The notes beneath the pieces were generated by a model. It searched no databases and was not told the DNA's origin. It worked only from the letters and a program-made list of their open reading frames with translations. A DNA stretch of 64,000 nt. Origin: Agaribacillus aureus. GTDB taxonomy: Bacteria > Bacteroidota > Bacteroidia > Cytophagales > Cyclobacteriaceae. The stretch spans positions 3,286,001 through 3,350,000 of the forward strand of contig JAUJEB010000001.1 in the NCBI GenBank assembly GCA_030442055.1, in the 5' to 3' direction. Each line of letters opens with the position of its first letter. Within the stretch, counting starts at the first letter, position 1. Made by a program: the position numbers and the translations under genes. Of this stretch, positions 18,429-26,649 are shown piece after piece.

Positions 18429-19595
18429 ATGAACAGAAAAGATTTTATAAGAGCCTGTACGCTGTTGGGGTTAAGTATACCTTTTAATAGTTTTTTGACC
18501 GTTAAACCTCATAAGAAATATTCAAAACCTGGCAGAATAATTATCATTGGTGCCGGGGCAGCTGGCTTATCTGTAGGCTATCTTCTAAAACAAAGGGGGG
18601 TTGATTTCAACATTATCGAAGCCGATTCTCAATTGGGAGGTAGAATGAAAATCAATAACTCGTTTGCAGATTTCCCAATTCCGCTAGGTGCTGAATGGAT
18701 TTCATCTGAGAATATTGATTTCAGCATATTAGCCGATAATGAAAAAGTTTTGCAACACATCAAAACTGCGGACTACCTGCCCAATGATGAGTATTGGGTC
18801 CGGGTAGAAAACAAATTACTGCGGAATACACTGAACACCTTCATTGATAAAAAATTCATTAATAGCTCCTGGTTTGATTTCTTCAAAACCTTCGTGGTAC
18901 CAGATATTGAAAACAATATTCAGTACGATACAAAGATTACGTCAATAGACTATTCCAAAACAGAAGTATTGCTAAAAGCTGATCAGGAGGAATTTGTTGC
19001 AGATCAAGTTATTATAACAGCCCCTTTGTCAATCTTAAAATCAAAAGAAATCAGCTTCTCACCCACTCTTCCTGAAAGAAAACTAAGCGCATTTGATAAA
19101 GTCACGTATTGGGGTGGATTTAAAGCCTTTTTTGAATTTGAACAAAAATTCTATCCTGCTTTTGTTGATTATCTAATACAACCAGAAACCAATGGACAGG
19201 TGTCACTATACGATGCCGCCTGGGGACAGGAAAGCGAGAAACACATTTTGGGTCTTTTTTCTGTAGGTGCCCCAGCCAAAAAATATGGTGATTTGACAGA
19301 TGCAGTATTTAAATCCCAGTTTTTAGAAGAGTTGGACCAGATATTTGAAGGAAGGGCAACCAAGTATTATATCAAACACATTACCCAAAATTGGTCAAAA
19401 GAACCTTTTGCAAAGGGAGCCTACGCCAGTGATTTCACTGATCCTGAAACATTAGCAACATTACGGGAATCCGTGAACAACAAACTTTACTTTGCCGGTG
19501 ATGCCTACACCGACGGCACAGATTGGGGAAATGTTCATAACGCTATCTACTCAGCCCGGCAATGTGTAGAAATGATATTAAAAGAAAATCAATAA
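18429..19595 (+). CDS. Flavin-dependent amine oxidase, exported
   Basis: A 388-residue FAD enzyme of the monoamine-oxidase family. The N-terminus (MNRKDFIRACTLLGLSIPF) resembles a degenerate Tat/Sec leader. The dinucleotide-binding motif is IIIIGAGAAGLS (about 38-49), with the GG-R motif LGGRM after it. The C-terminal FAD-binding motif is LYFAGDAYTDG...GNVHNAIYSA. It oxidises an amine or similar C-N substrate; substrate unknown. The ATG is chosen over an upstream in-frame TTG because it starts the leader. Three small gaps or overlaps link it to two secreted proteins downstream. Confidence 0.85.
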   Translation: MNRKDFIRACTLLGLSIPFNSFLTVKPHKKYSKPGRIIIIGAGAAGLSVGYLLKQRGVDFNIIEADSQLGGRMKINNSFADFPIPLGAEWISSENIDFSILADNEKVLQHIKTADYLPNDEYWVRVENKLLRNTLNTFIDKKFINSSWFDFFKTFVVPDIENNIQYDTKITSIDYSKTEVLLKADQEEFVADQVIITAPLSILKSKEISFSPTLPERKLSAFDKVTYWGGFKAFFEFEQKFYPAFVDYLIQPETNGQVSLYDAAWGQESEKHILGLFSVGAPAKKYGDLTDAVFKSQFLEELDQIFEGRATKYYIKHITQNWSKEPFAKGAYASDFTDPETLATLRESVNNKLYFAGDAYTDGTDWGNVHNAIYSARQCVEMILKENQ

Positions 19596-19598
19596 AAG

Positions 19599-19988
19599 AT
19601 GAAAAGCATAATTTTCACACTGACCTTATTCATTTCGGTGACTTCTTACGCACAAAAAATTAATCAGGAAGATTTATATACGATTTGGCTGTTGGATAAA
19701 TATTCTGACGAAGAGGAGTATTACCTTCCCCCAAAAAAGGAGGTTGGAGATAGTTTGGCCTTTAAGCAGGATATGACCTATACAGCAGTTTTCGAAGGCA
19801 AAAAGAGTAACGGCACATGGTTGCTCAATACCAACGGAAAATACATTGAACTGCTTTCAGATCAAGGAGAAAGGGAGAAGCTCTATATTCATTTTCTCTC
19901 CAATAAATCAATGGTGGTTACCTATGATACAGATGAATTTCGCATTTGGGAGGTACATTATGTTTCTCGAGTAATAGAAGGTGAATGA
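19599..19988 (+). CDS. Small secreted lipocalin-like protein
   Basis: A 129-residue protein with signal peptide ending TSYAQ. The mature sequence has a W-x-L opening (YTIWLLDKY), a FKQDMTYTAVFEGKKSNGTW segment and short beta strands typical of the lipocalin-like proteins of Bacteroidota. It starts 3 bases after the amine-oxidase stop and its stop overlaps the next start. Function unknown. Confidence 0.65.
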   Translation: MKSIIFTLTLFISVTSYAQKINQEDLYTIWLLDKYSDEEEYYLPPKKEVGDSLAFKQDMTYTAVFEGKKSNGTWLLNTNGKYIELLSDQGEREKLYIHFLSNKSMVVTYDTDEFRIWEVHYVSRVIEGE

Positions 19989-21058
19989 AAACATTAATCA
20001 CTGTCATTTTATTTTTCCTGGTGACAAAGCTTTGTGCACAAGAGAGAATGTCGCTTAGAACCATTCCTTTCATTCCTCAAAGCAAAGAAGGGGTCTACGT
20101 AGAATCGGTCATAGACAAGCGAAAAGTGAAAAGTTTAGGCATCCAGGAAAAAATAAATGGGGAGAAAACCGAACTATTTTTAAAGGAAGGAGCTGAAACA
20201 GCCTTAGAAAGTTTTTATGAGAAATCTTTGAAAAAAGATAGCCATAAAGAGCCTGTTTACATTGAGTTAAAAGCACTAAATGTTCAGGAGTCAAAGAGAA
20301 GAATGAATGACGGAATTGTGAAGGTCGCTCGAGCCCATGTTGAAATGTCATTCCTTCAAATGGAAGATGGCATGCTAAAAGAAATGTACGCAATTAAGCA
20401 TAATGAAGATGAAGTTTTTGCCCTGCACGAAAAGGCACAACTGTACGCTACCCATGAAAAGAGAATCCGGGCAGCCCTTGAATACTGTATGCATTACTTT
20501 CTTAAAAATTATGATAAAGTAAAGCCCGTTTTTTCAGATGCTAATTTTACTCCGTTAAGAGAAAACGAGAAAATGGATAAAAAGCTTGGGCAATGGTTCA
20601 ATTTAGTAACTGTAAAAGGAATGGGAAGTACGTATTTTCAGGGTTACGGAATAAGCTACACAGGTTTTGTAGACAGTAAAAAAGGTTTAATCAGACCTTA
20701 TGAAACATCCTTCGAATTAACTTGGGCGAGAAAAGATGTAGCAGAAGAAAACGGATATGAAGAGGTGAATTCATTTGTACTTCGTCCCGAACTATACTTC
20801 TTCTATAAGCGACTGTTTCAAGGAGTCTATGCATCCATGAGCACGAATGCGCCCTTAGGCTTTGAACTTTTGGAGGATCTATCGGGCGATAACTCTTTCA
20901 ATTTTGTGATTGGAATAGGAGCCAGTCAGGGATTAAGGTTTATCCCCTGGCAAAAGAGAGGGCTTGTTTTTGGCGTTGACTTCTTTCAGCAGTTTGAAAC
21001 CTCAGAAGTGTATCGCTTTGATTTGGGAGTAGAATTTGTATTGGGTATAAACTTTTGA
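19985..21058 (+). CDS. Secreted protein with beta-barrel-like C-terminus, unknown function
   Basis: A 357-residue protein with signal peptide (TKLCAQ). The first half is mixed alpha/beta and charged; from about residue 215 alternating hydrophobic strands with aromatic ends appear (YGISYTGF, YETSFELTW, VFGVDFFQQF) and the last residues are FVLGINF, as in outer-membrane barrels. It overlaps the preceding gene by four bases (ATGA). I recognise no family. The amine oxidase, lipocalin-like protein and this protein form one transcript. Confidence 0.65.
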   Translation: MKTLITVILFFLVTKLCAQERMSLRTIPFIPQSKEGVYVESVIDKRKVKSLGIQEKINGEKTELFLKEGAETALESFYEKSLKKDSHKEPVYIELKALNVQESKRRMNDGIVKVARAHVEMSFLQMEDGMLKEMYAIKHNEDEVFALHEKAQLYATHEKRIRAALEYCMHYFLKNYDKVKPVFSDANFTPLRENEKMDKKLGQWFNLVTVKGMGSTYFQGYGISYTGFVDSKKGLIRPYETSFELTWARKDVAEENGYEEVNSFVLRPELYFFYKRLFQGVYASMSTNAPLGFELLEDLSGDNSFNFVIGIGASQGLRFIPWQKRGLVFGVDFFQQFETSEVYRFDLGVEFVLGINF

Positions 21059-21315
21059 TTGGCAAACATTGTATCATCCAAGATTATACGGAGATTTTTT
21101 ACGAAATGAGGCTGAAGTACGGAACACTACTTCGTGAAAAAGCAAACTTCGTTCTCCCCAAAATAAACAATATAAAAACAGAATTTGGACTTGGATCTCA
21201 CAAAGAATTACAAAGTTTTTATCCTGAAGTTGTAGAAGAAATAAAAGGCTTTGCAAAATGGATAAAAAATAAACCGAATTATTTGATTAAACCCGCAGGG
21301 TGGACGCCTGGTTAA
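21055..21315 (+). CDS. Small protein of unknown function
   Basis: An 86-residue frame beginning at TTG inside the upstream stop (TTGA overlap); an internal ATG at 21106 would give 69 residues. Composition is soluble and helical (EIFYEMRLKYGTLL, HKELQSFYPEVVEEIKGF), without motifs. Its translational coupling to the preceding gene is the main reason to keep it. Confidence 0.4.
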   Translation: MIGKHCIIQDYTEIFYEMRLKYGTLLREKANFVLPKINNIKTEFGLGSHKELQSFYPEVVEEIKGFAKWIKNKPNYLIKPAGWTPG

Positions 21316-21358
21316 GGTTTCTTGTTTTTATGCAAAGGCCATTGTAAGCGCTCCTTAT

Positions 21359-22462
21359 TCATCTGTTCAAACTTACAATATGGCCATGCTTAGGGTCTAT
21401 TTTTCCGTTTAACATATCCGAATACAATTGTTCTAATCCCTGAGCTCCAATATGCTCTTTAATCGAAATCGTTGATTGGATAGCGTCTATAAATTGTTGC
21501 CAGGCTACCCCAATATTTTGTTGAAATTTTGCTAAACCCCATTCTTTTTGTCGTTTTTCTGCCTGTGTAGGGGCAAAGAAAAATTCTCCTTTTTTAGGTA
21601 GTGGATTTTCACCTTTCAGATTTTGCCAATCCACAATTCCGACGAGACAATTATATACCAGATTGTTGTTCAATAATTTTTGTAACTGGAATTGGATGTT
21701 ATGGTTGCCTGTAAAGTCTATCACAACAAATTTTTGGTTAGAATTCAATCGGGCAATTGAATCATAGTTTATGATTTGATCATACCAGCCTAAGTGCCTT
21801 ACAAATTCTATATTCTTTTTTGATGTAAGTCCTAAAAGATTCAAATCCAAAGAATTTTCTTTTTTACGAAGTGCTAATAGACAGGCTAATGCTTGAGCTG
21901 TTTTACTGGATGCGCTTGTAATTAGTATTTGAGAGGTGTTATAGAAATTCTGTTCTGCCAAATAATCATCAATCAAAAAGGAAGTGATAAACAAAGGACG
22001 AAAGATGGAAATTAACTTCTCAGTTTCCAGTGTGAATGTAGGGTCTTGTTCTGTATTAGTATAAAAATTATAGATTGGTGGAAGCGCTTGTCGGTGCTTA
22101 GCATTATCCACAAAACCTTTACTGCTAACATTGTTGATAGTAACCAATAAATGAGAGCTCATGGGGTAATATCCATAAAATCGCTGACCTACTTGTACAT
22201 ACGGATGGTTGGAAACGACAACATTGGCTAGTCCCCAAGCTGGAATAATTCCGTAACCAGATTGCGTTGGAAAAAATTTCCAATAGTTCATTTTCTCTCC
22301 TACTACACCATAGGTGATGTTATTTGAGGTGAATGAAAATTTATCAATTTCTAAAAGTACTTGATTTGATGACAGTTCGTCAGAATAAGTTTTTTCCACA
22401 AACTGAGTCTTTTGAAGCTCATCAATCTTCACTGTAAAGTCTAAGGCATTAATAGTTGCCAT
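21359..22462 (-). CDS. DUF2855 family protein
   Basis: A 367-residue protein with the layout of a medium-chain-dehydrogenase relative. An N-terminal GroES-like part includes SSNQVLLEIDKFSFTSNNITYG, then GYGIIPAWGLANVV and VGQRFYGYYPMSSHL. A Rossmann-like middle reads QILITSASSKTAQALACLL. This fits DUF2855, whose members have no assigned reaction. Catalytic Zn ligands of alcohol dehydrogenases are not seen. It stands alone on the minus strand, convergent to the operon at 18429-21315. Confidence 0.75.
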   Translation of the reverse strand: MATINALDFTVKIDELQKTQFVEKTYSDELSSNQVLLEIDKFSFTSNNITYGVVGEKMNYWKFFPTQSGYGIIPAWGLANVVVSNHPYVQVGQRFYGYYPMSSHLLVTINNVSSKGFVDNAKHRQALPPIYNFYTNTEQDPTFTLETEKLISIFRPLFITSFLIDDYLAEQNFYNTSQILITSASSKTAQALACLLALRKKENSLDLNLLGLTSKKNIEFVRHLGWYDQIINYDSIARLNSNQKFVVIDFTGNHNIQFQLQKLLNNNLVYNCLVGIVDWQNLKGENPLPKKGEFFFAPTQAEKRQKEWGLAKFQQNIGVAWQQFIDAIQSTISIKEHIGAQGLEQLYSDMLNGKIDPKHGHIVSLNR

Positions 22463-22528
22463 ATGTTAATACGTCTTTCTTGCTAATATTTGATAAATTC
22501 ATTCTAGCTGAATAATTGATCGTAACGC

Positions 22529-22910
22529 ACGGCTATGCGAAACACTGGTTCTATCACGACCTAATCTAAAGGATTTTTAGTTGAATTCAAAGATGCGTTG
22601 GCCACGTGGGTGTAGATCTCGGTAGTCTTAAGGTCGAAAGAAGGGAATATAATAATGACAAGCAACAGTTTGAGCAACAGCAACAGTGTTTACCTCTTGC
22701 TGTTGCCGTTGCTCTTGCTGACCTGTAGCGGCGAGAGGGAAGGTATCGAACCATACCATCGCAGATTTGAAAGAGATTTAAGCATTTTCTATTGCGGCTT
22801 AAAAACTTTGTAGTTTTCCCCTAGAATTTTACAAATTTTGTAATTACCACATTTGACCTGGTCATCAAAAATGGCGTTTGACAATCGCGTGATTGTCAGG
22901 GGTATTTTGT
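22529..22910 (+). repeat. Dispersed repeat, copy A (complete)
   Basis: About 380 bases shared with copy B. Left end AACGCACGGCTATGCG; then TAATCTAAAGG and TTGAATTCAAAGATG; the near-identical core from GTAGATCTCGGTAGTC onward; a hairpin (AGCAACAGCAACAG at 22673-22686 against CTGTTGCCGTTGCT at 22700-22713, one mismatch in 14); and a right module TGTAGCGGCGAG...TATCGAACC continuing to TCAAAAATGGCGTTTG. It encodes no protein. It lies between DUF2855 and a gene relic. Confidence 0.9.
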
Positions 22911-22970
22911 AGCCTTACCAGAAATTTTGGATGGTTACAACTGTACTGGCCCTAACGTGCAAAAAAATAG

Positions 22971-23207
22971 AGATATGAACTAAATGACGCTGTAAAAACT
23001 GAATTAGACACGATAAATCTTGATAACCTTACCGACGGTGGGATGAAGAAATTCCAAGGAACATTCTCCAAGGATTGTGAAAATAATGTGGCGTTTCTTC
23101 AATCTGTTGAGAAGTATTATTTTCATTCTTTGAACCCCCTTAAAGGATTAATATTTGCACAACGAAACATAGAATTACAAAAGGGCTTGTGCGATTACAT
23201 GAAGTAA
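22971..23207 (+). pseudogene. Possible gene relic without a start codon
   Basis: A 78-codon open frame follows an in-frame TAG and reads like a real C-terminus (KKFQGTFSKDCENNVAFLQ, KYYFHSLNPLKGLIF), but the only ATG is at codon 25. It starts about 60 bases after repeat copy A, so it may be the 3' end of a gene cut by that repeat. No family recognised. Confidence 0.35.
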
Positions 23208-23232
23208 GCATTCTTGATTATAAGGATACCCC

Positions 23233-23937
23233 TCATTCAAAAACTAACCAGTTGGTCTGGACCAAAAGCGTATCACTTGATTGGAGGTTAGTGGAAATGC
23301 CTTCATTGAGTTCATTGTTCAGGCTACTTGCTATTGTGCTTATAATGCCATAAATATCATCTCCTTGAGAGCCTGTACTTAATCGGCCATAACTGTAATG
23401 ATAAAAGTAAAGCTGTGGAAACCACAACTGCCCTTCTTTGATCCTGGCATATTTTTCTTCCAACGACTTGGTGATAAACACGGTTCCAAGAGGGGCGGGG
23501 TTCAAAGTGATCTCTTCATATCCAGGAGTATACACACCTAGATGGTCTAAAAAAGTTGGGTTTGCTGACTCTTGCACAGTTGTATCAAGAGCAATAAATC
23601 TGATCAAATCGTTTTCAATGATATAATCAAACGACTCGTCACCTGCAATGGCGAGGTCTTTTTCAAAGTGTAGGTTTTCGCTTTCATCAGCCTGTAAAGG
23701 CTTGTCTGCAGCTAAAAATTGAAAATCAATTGAGTTAATCTCCTGAAACCTGCTAATAGTAATGTTTTTTGATTCCTGTGCTTTAATCTCCCCACTGCTA
23801 TTAAAAACTCTTATGTTGGAGTGTACAATTCTGGAGGAGTTATACGTTTTAGTGGGATCGAAATCTACCGAAGACTCGTCATCTGAGCAAGCCACGAGCA
23901 TCAGGATCAGGAATGGAAATGCTATATTCTTTTTCAT
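23233..23937 (-). CDS. Hypothetical lipoprotein
   Basis: A 234-residue lipoprotein. The ATG at 23937 starts a clean signal with lipobox LMLVAC followed by SDDESS. A longer frame upstream adds 44 hydrophobic residues that would spoil it. The mature part contains beta-rich segments (SYGRLSTGSQGDDIYG; LGTVFITKSLEEKYA) and resembles FKBP-like or DUF4827-type lipoproteins only vaguely; I do not assign a family. Possibly anchored at the outer membrane. Confidence 0.65.
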   Translation of the reverse strand: MKKNIAFPFLILMLVACSDDESSVDFDPTKTYNSSRIVHSNIRVFNSSGEIKAQESKNITISRFQEINSIDFQFLAADKPLQADESENLHFEKDLAIAGDESFDYIIENDLIRFIALDTTVQESANPTFLDHLGVYTPGYEEITLNPAPLGTVFITKSLEEKYARIKEGQLWFPQLYFYHYSYGRLSTGSQGDDIYGIISTIASSLNNELNEGISTNLQSSDTLLVQTNWLVFE

Positions 23938-24869
23938 GCCAATAAACCTTAATAGGAACGATAAAAATTTACTGAGACTAAATATCAGTATAACCTGGCG
24001 AATAAAAATCTTATACAAAAATTCGAATGATCTCATCGCCTTAAAAATTTTAACAAAAAATTTGGCCAACTTGCCTTCAATGCTTCTTCATAACCATTAA
24101 ATGGAAGCACGCGATGTATAAAATCTGCGACATAGATAAATACGTTGAGATGATAAAAAGTTACTATGTCCTGTTGGTATTATAAGGTAATATCTTGAGT
24201 AAAAATTAAAAAAAGTAATATAGTTTATTTTGCAAAGAATAAAAAATTATTACTGGGCCTGCTTTAATAGGAAGATTTTAGACTGGTTTACAGTATTTTC
24301 AGACAACCCTTATGTAACTCATAGTCTTTAACACTTTTTACTATATGTGAGTTAAAACATAGGAATAAATTTAAGAAACATATTATGTTCGCAGCGCCAA
24401 TTCATCTGGCTTCTCTCACCTTTCAATGACCCTTAATATTCATAATTTATCAAAGGATTTATCTCAGCCCAATACAGCCGTTCCTAAAAACTCCTTAAAC
24501 CTTCCGGATAATTATAAATCTCCGTTTGAATGACTGGGGTTTGCCCAATTTTCCAGTAAGAACGCAGCCTTTGAAGTGTCCTCCGGTATAAAAGTGACCG
24601 TAGTATTAAAAAGAGTAGCATGAAGCATTATCTTCAATTTTGTTGCTGGTTACCACAAAATTGTACATTAAGTTCACAATTTGGTGCGTTTCAAGCATTT
24701 ACTAACAAAAAAGTTCGAATCGTGACGATTCGAGCTTTAAGTAGACCTGACAGGACAAATGTCGTACCCTTTTGACAAAGATTTAGAAAAAAATAGCTAA
24801 GCTGATAAAATATTTGAAAGCCGCTTAAAACTCTTAATTTATGCGAGAATATACTGGTTCAACCAAAAA
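23938..24869. other. Long AT-rich gap with a tRNA-like relic
   Basis: Over 900 bases without a supportable gene. At 24707-24733 AAAAAA is followed by a perfect 8-bp dyad TCGAATCG-TGA-CGATTCGA, which on the minus strand is a terminator. Eight bases further (24741) comes GTAGACCTGACAGGAC, laid out like the 3' end of a minus-strand tRNA. It parallels the real tRNA-Arg arrangement at 27991-28096, but the rest of a tRNA cannot be folded, so I treat it as a relic. Confidence 0.35.
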
Positions 24870-25125
24870 CGAAAAGTGTGAGTTTGAGGGCGAGTATTGA
24901 AGGAAAAACAGTGTGATAACGTGTCGTCTCAATACTCACACGCCACACTCACACTGTTTTTGTAGCGGCGAGGGGATCGATATCGAACCTTTTCGTCCTG
25001 GATCTGAAGGAAGTTTCAATATTTTCGAGTGTGACTTAAAAGATTTACAGTTTTCCTTTGATTTTTTTAAGAATTTCGTAATTGTAACATTTAACAGTTT
25101 TATCTAAAATGGTGTTTGGCAGTTA
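24870..25125 (+). repeat. Dispersed repeat, copy C (different hairpin, right module)
   Basis: The right module TGTAGCGGCGAGGGGATC, then ATATCGAACC, and onward to AAAATGGTGTTTGGCAG is clearly shared with copies A and B. The preceding hairpin has unrelated sequence: GTGTGAG (24877) pairs with CTCACAC (24948), and GAGTATTGA (24892) with TCAATACTC (24929). The left module is missing or unrecognisable. Confidence 0.8.
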
Positions 25126-25231
25126 GGCGAAGAGGACATGAATTTATGCTCTCCTATTATCAGAAAACTAAACCTAAGATTCAGTGAGCCGTCCCCAAGC
25201 TTTCGGAATGGTGTGAGGACCTCAACTTGAG

Positions 25232-26035
25232 TCATTCAGGCTCGGGTTGGGCTACTCGATTGGCAACCGTATTTTTTATTTTATAATGTTCAAGACTGAA
25301 AAAGTCATACGTTTCTCCTACTTTAAACCTATCATCCAATCCACTGTATATAGCTTTTTTGTATCCGCAAATATCCGCTACCTGAATAGTCAATGTATAA
25401 TTTCCTTTTCTTCGTGTCTTCTTTCTTTTCCCTTTTACAATTCCTGTAACATAACAATCGGCCGTTTCATTTAAGTCTGGATTTTTTTGAATACGATAAA
25501 TCCAAACATTTTTTCCTTGCACGCTTATTTTATATTGAATTTTTACAGTATCACCAATTGTAAAACTTTCAAATTCTCTTTCAAATAATTGATTAAAGCT
25601 CCGGTTTATTGAGTCATTGACAGTTTTAGTTTTTCCCCAATAATCTTTATATGATTTTACTTGGCTATCCAAATCAATGGGGTTGTTATTTAACTTTCTA
25701 TGAAAGGAAGTCAGAATTATTGAGGAAATGTCATCAGGGTGAAATATTCCATGTTTATTGAAATATTTTACGAGAGAGTTTTTCCTTTTACTCCATAGAT
25801 CCCAATTATTTCTTATTGCCCGTCCGGTCCCAAAATGAAGTTCAGCTACTGCATCATCTTCATTTTTACTCTTGAATTCTTCTTTGTCATTATCCGGCCA
25901 ATTACAATCAAGGTATGATATAGCATCATTTAAATCTTTAGGGATATAATCATCTGGATATTTGTCGCAATCAGTCTGAGAGTAAGATATCCCTGAACTG
26001 AAAATTAATATTATTTGTAAGATTAGTATTCCCAT
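25232..26035 (-). CDS. Secreted DUF6794 protein
   Basis: A 267-residue protein with signal peptide (ISYSQ). Residues about 32-115 match the DUF6794 pattern: IPKDLNDAISYLDCNW, AVAELHFGTGRAIRNNWDLW, HGIFHPDDISSIILTSFHRKLN. The C-terminal 130 residues are beta-rich and have no clear relative (FTIGDTVKIQYKISVQGKNVWIY). Function of the family is unknown. Flanked on both sides by copies of the dispersed repeat. Confidence 0.7.
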   Translation of the reverse strand: MGILILQIILIFSSGISYSQTDCDKYPDDYIPKDLNDAISYLDCNWPDNDKEEFKSKNEDDAVAELHFGTGRAIRNNWDLWSKRKNSLVKYFNKHGIFHPDDISSIILTSFHRKLNNNPIDLDSQVKSYKDYWGKTKTVNDSINRSFNQLFEREFESFTIGDTVKIQYKISVQGKNVWIYRIQKNPDLNETADCYVTGIVKGKRKKTRRKGNYTLTIQVADICGYKKAIYSGLDDRFKVGETYDFFSLEHYKIKNTVANRVAQPEPE

Positions 26036-26053
26036 CTCTATTTATATGGCTGC

Positions 26054-26460
26054 CAACGTATGGCTACACGGAACAAGTTCTGTATATTTTCGAATTATGG
26101 ATACATAATCTAAAGGTTTTTTGATTGAATTCAAAGATGTGTTGGCAACGTGTGCGTAGATCTCGGTAGTCTTAAGGTCGAAAGAAGGGAATATAATAAT
26201 GACAAGCAACAGTTTGAGCAACAGCAACAGTGTTTACCTCTTGCTGTTGCCGTTGCTCTTGCTGGTCTGTAGCGGCGAGGGGGAAGATATCGAACCATGC
26301 CATCGCAGATTTGAAGGAAATTTTAAAATTTCCAAATGCTGCGTAAAAACTTAGTAGTTTTCCATTAGAATTTTTATCCATTTGGTAATTGACTAAATTT
26401 AACAGGATTATCAAAAATGGTATTTGGTAATCGTGTCATCTTCGAGAGTATTTGCCATCT
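26054..26460 (+). repeat. Dispersed repeat, copy B (complete)
   Basis: Left end AACGTATGGCTACACGG, then TAATCTAAAGG, TTGAATTCAAAGATG, the core GTAGATCTCGGTAGTCTTAA and on, the same AGCAACAG/CTGTTGCCGTTGCT hairpin as copy A, and the right module to TCAAAAATGGTATTTGG. Over the central ~160 bases it differs from copy A at only a handful of positions, so the two separated recently. Confidence 0.9.
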
Positions 26461-26496
26461 TAAAAATTATCAGTCGCTCTAAATTTGGACATTTAT

Positions 26497-26649
26497 ATGG
26501 ATAAAACGGATGTATGGATTCTACATAGGAAAAGAAATAGTGATTCTGAAAATAGCCTGATGATTTCTGTTATAGAAATAGGGCGGTGGCGTAAATTATC
26601 TAATGATGAATATTGGGACTATGGGCCAGCAGGTCACACTAAAGCTTAG
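26497..26649 (+). CDS. Possible 50-residue protein
   Basis: ATG-started short frame (MDKTDVWILHRKRNSDSENS..., ending YWDYGPAGHTKA). Its composition is protein-like, but no family is recognisable. Its last four bases overlap the end of the convergent tail-fibre-like gene. It follows copy B by 36 bases. Could be a remnant. Confidence 0.3.
   Translation: MDKTDVWILHRKRNSDSENSLMISVIEIGRWRKLSNDEYWDYGPAGHTKA

Noticed and set aside
24961-25000. Repeat right module as a tRNA gene on the minus strand
   Set aside because: The complement reads GGTTCGATATC...CCTCGCCGCTACA, like a T arm plus acceptor, but the T stem does not pair and no anticodon arm follows.
22529-26460. Reading the dispersed repeats as classical integron attC sites
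   Set aside because: The ends do not match RYYYAAC/GTTRRRY, repeats are about 400 bp, and no IntI gene is visible. Only the same-direction spacing resembles an integron.
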